In this document: positions 41,740-44,610 of the stretch, in pieces
How the letters are laid out: every line of letters begins with the position of its first letter
Position numbering within the stretch: the stretch's first letter is position 1
From: Fimbriiglobus sp.
GTDB lineage: Bacteria > Planctomycetota > Planctomycetia > Gemmatales > Gemmataceae
Length of the DNA: 44,610 nt
Direction: 5' to 3'
Assembly: GCA_022841795.1 (NCBI GenBank)
Contig: JALHQU010000033.1
Coordinates: 1 to 44,610 of the forward strand
The notes under the pieces: model-generated
What the model saw: the letters and a program-made list of their open reading frames with translations, nothing else
The model's database searches: none
What the model was told of the DNA's origin: nothing
Position numbers and translations under genes: made by a program

Positions 41740-43644
41740 ATGGCGTCCGCACTCGGAACGGCGGTCGAACACCTGCGGGCGGCGGTCGCCCCGGCGGACG
41801 CCGGCAGCGACGGCCAGTTGCTCGGCCGGTTCGTCCGCGACCGGGACGAGGCGGCGTTCGCCGCCCTCGTGCGGCGGCTCGGCCCCGGCGTGCTGGGCGT
41901 GTGCCGGCGGGCGTGCCCGGACGCGCACCTGGCCGAGGATGCGTTCCAGGCGGCGTTCCTGGTGCTGGCCCGCAAGGCCGAGGCCGTCCACCCGCGGGAG
42001 CAGGTGGCCGCATGGCTGTTCGGGGTGGCGTTCCGCACCGCGTCCAAGGCCCGTGTCATGCTGCTGAACCGCCGCCGCCGCGAAGTGAACGGCACGCCCC
42101 CCGACCCGCCGGCCCCGCCGGTGGAACTTCCGGACGACGACGCGGTGCGGATGCTGGACGCCGCCGTCGCCCGGTTGCCCGAACACCTGCGGGCGGCGGT
42201 GGTGCTGTGCGAACTGGAGGGGCGGTCGCGGAAGGACGTGGCGACACACCTCGGCATCCCCGAGGGCACGCTGAGCAGCCGGTTGGCGAAGGCCCGCAAG
42301 GTGCTCGGCGATCGCCTGCGGCCGATCGCTACGGTGGTGCCGGCGGCGCTGGCGACGGCCACGGCGAACGCGGCGATGGGATCGCCCGTGTCTGGAACGG
42401 TCCTCACACTGGCCCGAGGAGCCATGTCCATGTTGCTCATCCGCAAGCTGCGAGCGCCGCTGACGGCCGCGCTGATTGCCGTCGCCGCGGCGTCCGGGGC
42501 GTCGCTCCTTCTCCCGCACCCGTCCGCCCGCCTGTCCGCCGCCCCGGTGCCGAAGGACAAGGAGGGAACCACCCCGTTCGTCGAGTGGAAGTACGTCGAG
42601 CCGTGCCGCGAACTGACCAGCCCGGTGGTGTGCGGGGCGGCGGTGGTGGTCGGCACCGGGGACGGGGTGCTGCGGGCGTTCCGGGCGAAGGACGGCGAGG
42701 AACTGTGGCAGTACAAGCACGGTCAGCGGATCTACCACCGCCCGGCGGCCGACGGCGAGCGGGTGTACTTCTCGGCCGGAACGGACGTGACCGCGGTGTC
42801 CGCGAGCACCGGCGAGCAGGTGTGGCGGTTCGGCATCAAGCCGAGCAGCGGCCCGCTGCTGGCGGACGCCAAACTCGGGCTGGTGTACATGGGCGGGGAC
42901 GACGGCCGCCTGTACGCCCTGGACGCGAAAACCGGCGAGGAGAGGTGGTCGGCCGACTTCGTCACCGACGCCCCGGCCGATCGCCCCCGGTTCCCCGGCA
43001 AGGACGCCCGCATCGACGGCACGCTGGCCCGCCCGAACGCGCTATCGTCCGACGGCGAGTTGCTGGTGCTGAGCGTGTTCGACCAGTCGCGGGTGGTCGC
43101 GTTCGACGCCCAGACCGGGAAGCAGAAGTGGTCCTTCCAAGCCGACGGGTGGGTGTTCGGCGGGGCGGCCCTGACCAAGTCGCACGTGTACTTCGGCAGC
43201 TCCGACAAGACGCTGTATGCCCTGGACCGGGCGTCGGGCGAACTCGCCTGGAAGTACACGGTCGGCAAGTGGATCTCGTCCACCCCGGTGGCGGACGGGG
43301 ACGCGGTATACGTCCCGTCGGACGACGGCGTGCTGCACGCGGTGGCCCAGAAGGACGGGAAGAAGCTGTGGGCGTTCGAGGTGGAGCGGGACGCCGCCGG
43401 CAAGCCGACGCCGATCTACTCGACCCCGATCCTCCGCCGCGGCGGCCTGCACTTCGCCACCGGCGAGGGGCAGTTCTATGCGGTGAACGCGGCGGACGGG
43501 AAGCTGCGGTGGAAGGTGCGGCCGGCCGAACCGTCCGAACTGTACTGCAGCCCGGCGTTCGACGGCACCCGGTACTTCGTCACCTGCCGGCCGAAACAGG
43601 ACCACTCGGGGGAGGCCGCGCTCCTCGCCGTCGGGCTGAAGTAA
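41740..43644 (+). CDS. ECF sigma factor fused to a PQQ-type beta-propeller
   Basis: 634 residues. Residues about 20-100 form sigma region 2 (LVRRLGPGVLGVCRRACPDA, AEDAFQAAFLVLARKAEA). Region 4 is near 145-190 (LPEHLRAAVVLCELEGRSRKDVATHLGIPEGTLSSRLAKARKVL). After a membrane segment (about 245-267, APLTAALIAVAAASGASLLL) comes a propeller of repeated FRAKDGEELWQY-, VSASTGEQVWRF- and LDAKTGEERWSA-like blades. The domain outside the membrane may sense a signal and so control sigma activity. Such fusions are seen in Gemmata-type planctomycetes. RBS GGAG is about nine bases upstream. Confidence 0.85.
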   Translation: MASALGTAVEHLRAAVAPADAGSDGQLLGRFVRDRDEAAFAALVRRLGPGVLGVCRRACPDAHLAEDAFQAAFLVLARKAEAVHPREQVAAWLFGVAFRTASKARVMLLNRRRREVNGTPPDPPAPPVELPDDDAVRMLDAAVARLPEHLRAAVVLCELEGRSRKDVATHLGIPEGTLSSRLAKARKVLGDRLRPIATVVPAALATATANAAMGSPVSGTVLTLARGAMSMLLIRKLRAPLTAALIAVAAASGASLLLPHPSARLSAAPVPKDKEGTTPFVEWKYVEPCRELTSPVVCGAAVVVGTGDGVLRAFRAKDGEELWQYKHGQRIYHRPAADGERVYFSAGTDVTAVSASTGEQVWRFGIKPSSGPLLADAKLGLVYMGGDDGRLYALDAKTGEERWSADFVTDAPADRPRFPGKDARIDGTLARPNALSSDGELLVLSVFDQSRVVAFDAQTGKQKWSFQADGWVFGGAALTKSHVYFGSSDKTLYALDRASGELAWKYTVGKWISSTPVADGDAVYVPSDDGVLHAVAQKDGKKLWAFEVERDAAGKPTPIYSTPILRRGGLHFATGEGQFYAVNAADGKLRWKVRPAEPSELYCSPAFDGTRYFVTCRPKQDHSGEAALLAVGLK

Positions 43645-43718
43645 CTCCGCGGTAACAGGGGTGCGACGCCGCCCGGCCGGGCGGTATAGTGGCGTCGTCC
43701 ACCGCCCGGAGCCGCCGC

Positions 43719-44567
43719 ATGACCCCGCTCGTCCTGCTGCTCGCCGCCGCCGTCGCCGCCCCGGTGCCGTAAGACGCGAACGTGGACTTCACCTGGAAGC
43801 TGGCGAAGGGGGACGTGTTCTACGTCACCCACGAGGTGGTGACGGACGCCGCCATCCGGTGCCCGCCGCGGATCGCCGTGGCCGTGGACAGCCAGAGCCA
43901 GCGGACGGAAGGGGTGTGGAAGGTGACGGTGGCGGCGGCCGACGCCGACCGGGTGGTGTTCGACCTGGAGGCGGTGTCGTACTCGTCCGCGAGCACCTGG
44001 AACGCCAAGGTGAAGGGGACGAAGGCGGTGGCGGACGCGGCCGGGGAGAAGTTCACCCTCACCTTCGACCCCGCCTTCCGGCTGTCGAAGGTGGCGGGCG
44101 GCGACGGGTGGGACAAGTTGCTCGCCAAGCAGACGCAGTCGAGCGGGATGCACACCGCGAAGGGGGTGGGGCGGGCGTTCGAGCACGTGTTTCAGGTGGT
44201 GCCGGGCGGCAAGCCGGGGAAGGAGTGGAAGCGGAAAGAGGACGTGCTGGACCGGGACGCGAAGACGTCCGACACCTGGACGCGGCGGGCGACGGTGAAG
44301 GAGATCAAGGACGGGGTGGCGACGGTGGCGACCGAAACCGACCTGGAAGGCACGCAGGAGGACAACCGGAAGAGCGTGTTCGTGCCGCACGAGCGGAAGG
44401 CGGAGAAATGCCCCGGCTCGTTCACCTTCAACACCGCCACCGGCCACATCGAGCGGTTCGAGGAGGTGCTGTCGATCACCGGCACGACCGGCGGGAAGGG
44501 GCAGGGCATCGGGTTCAGCAGCACGGTGAAGACGACGGTGACGCTATCGGCCAAGCCGCCGAAGTAG
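43719..44567 (+). pseudogene. DUF6263-like secreted protein with an in-frame stop after the signal peptide
   Basis: ATG 43719 gives a signal peptide (MTPLVLLLAAAVAAPVP) and then TAA at 43770-43772. The same frame continues without break from codon 19 to the stop at 44565-44567 (DANVDFTWKLAKGDVFYVTHEV...). CAA would restore it, so this looks like one C-to-T change. The body matches DUF6263-like proteins (beta-rich, with RRATVKEIKDGVATVATETDLEG and GHIERFEEVLSI). An alternative start, GTG 43782, would give a 261-residue protein without a signal peptide, so it may still be expressed in the cytoplasm. Sequencing error is also possible. Confidence 0.65.
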
Positions 44568-44610
44568 CGTCCTTGTAGCCGCGACCCGGCGGGGAGCGCG
44601 TGGAAAGCGC

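Noticed and set aside
1-44610. CRISPR array
   Set aside because: No regularly spaced identical repeats with unique spacers. The iteron-like set at 31524 has no spacers and the 7-bp tandem at 39636 is too short.

Overview
The window is GC-rich, gene-dense bacterial DNA. It most resembles a planctomycete of the Gemmataceae. The grounds are two tandem GYF_2-domain membrane proteins, an ECF sigma factor fused to a PQQ-type propeller, many secreted proteins unlike well-known families, and palindromic intergenic repeats in the right-hand part. This placement is inference from gene content; no rRNA or marker gene is present.

The window splits at about 36.68 kb. The right part (36.7-44.6 kb) looks like resident chromosome: a DAC-like (DACNV) protein, an AI-2E/PerM family membrane protein, FolD, a CobB-type sirtuin, the sigma/PQQ fusion and a DUF6263-like protein whose reading frame carries an in-frame stop. 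Long inverted repeats separate some of these genes. At 36,639-36,679 lies the 3' part of a tRNA without its 5' half (it best fits a CUU lysine tRNA), followed by an intrinsic terminator. A tyrosine integrase gene (35,406-36,527) starts about 110 bp to its left. This is the signature of an att site, so much of what lies to the left is probably an integrated element. Its other end was not found here and may lie beyond position 1.

Replication and maintenance region (about 27.4-36.5 kb): a winged-helix replication-initiator-like gene, four 21-23 bp iteron-like repeats beside it, a C1/S24-type repressor, an AAA ATPase, an excisionase-like helix-turn-helix protein, the integrase, and several proteins of unknown function. 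A short AT-rich inverted motif occurs three times (27.03, 31.26 and 32.18 kb) and may be a shared operator.

Cargo, left to right: (a) 0-4.6 kb, a rightward operon with a metallopeptidase/VWA protein, a diverged DNA sliding clamp (beta-clamp fold) and two small membrane proteins; (b) 4.7-7 kb, two GYF_2 proteins and an XRE regulator; (c) 7.3-11.5 kb, secreted hydrolases (an Ntn amidase, an alpha/beta hydrolase and a polysaccharide deacetylase); (d) 11.6-16 kb, unknown genes, a DUF123 nuclease-domain protein and a bacterial eRF1-like protein; (e) 16.4-26 kb, a leftward cluster with a PD-(D/E)XK-like protein, an 1837-residue P-loop ATPase and a degenerate ATPase-like partner overlapping its end by almost nothing.

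The best candidates for undescribed systems are the VWA/sliding-clamp operon (a) and the nuclease/giant ATPase/degenerate ATPase cluster (e). Both calls rest on motifs read by eye, without database searches.
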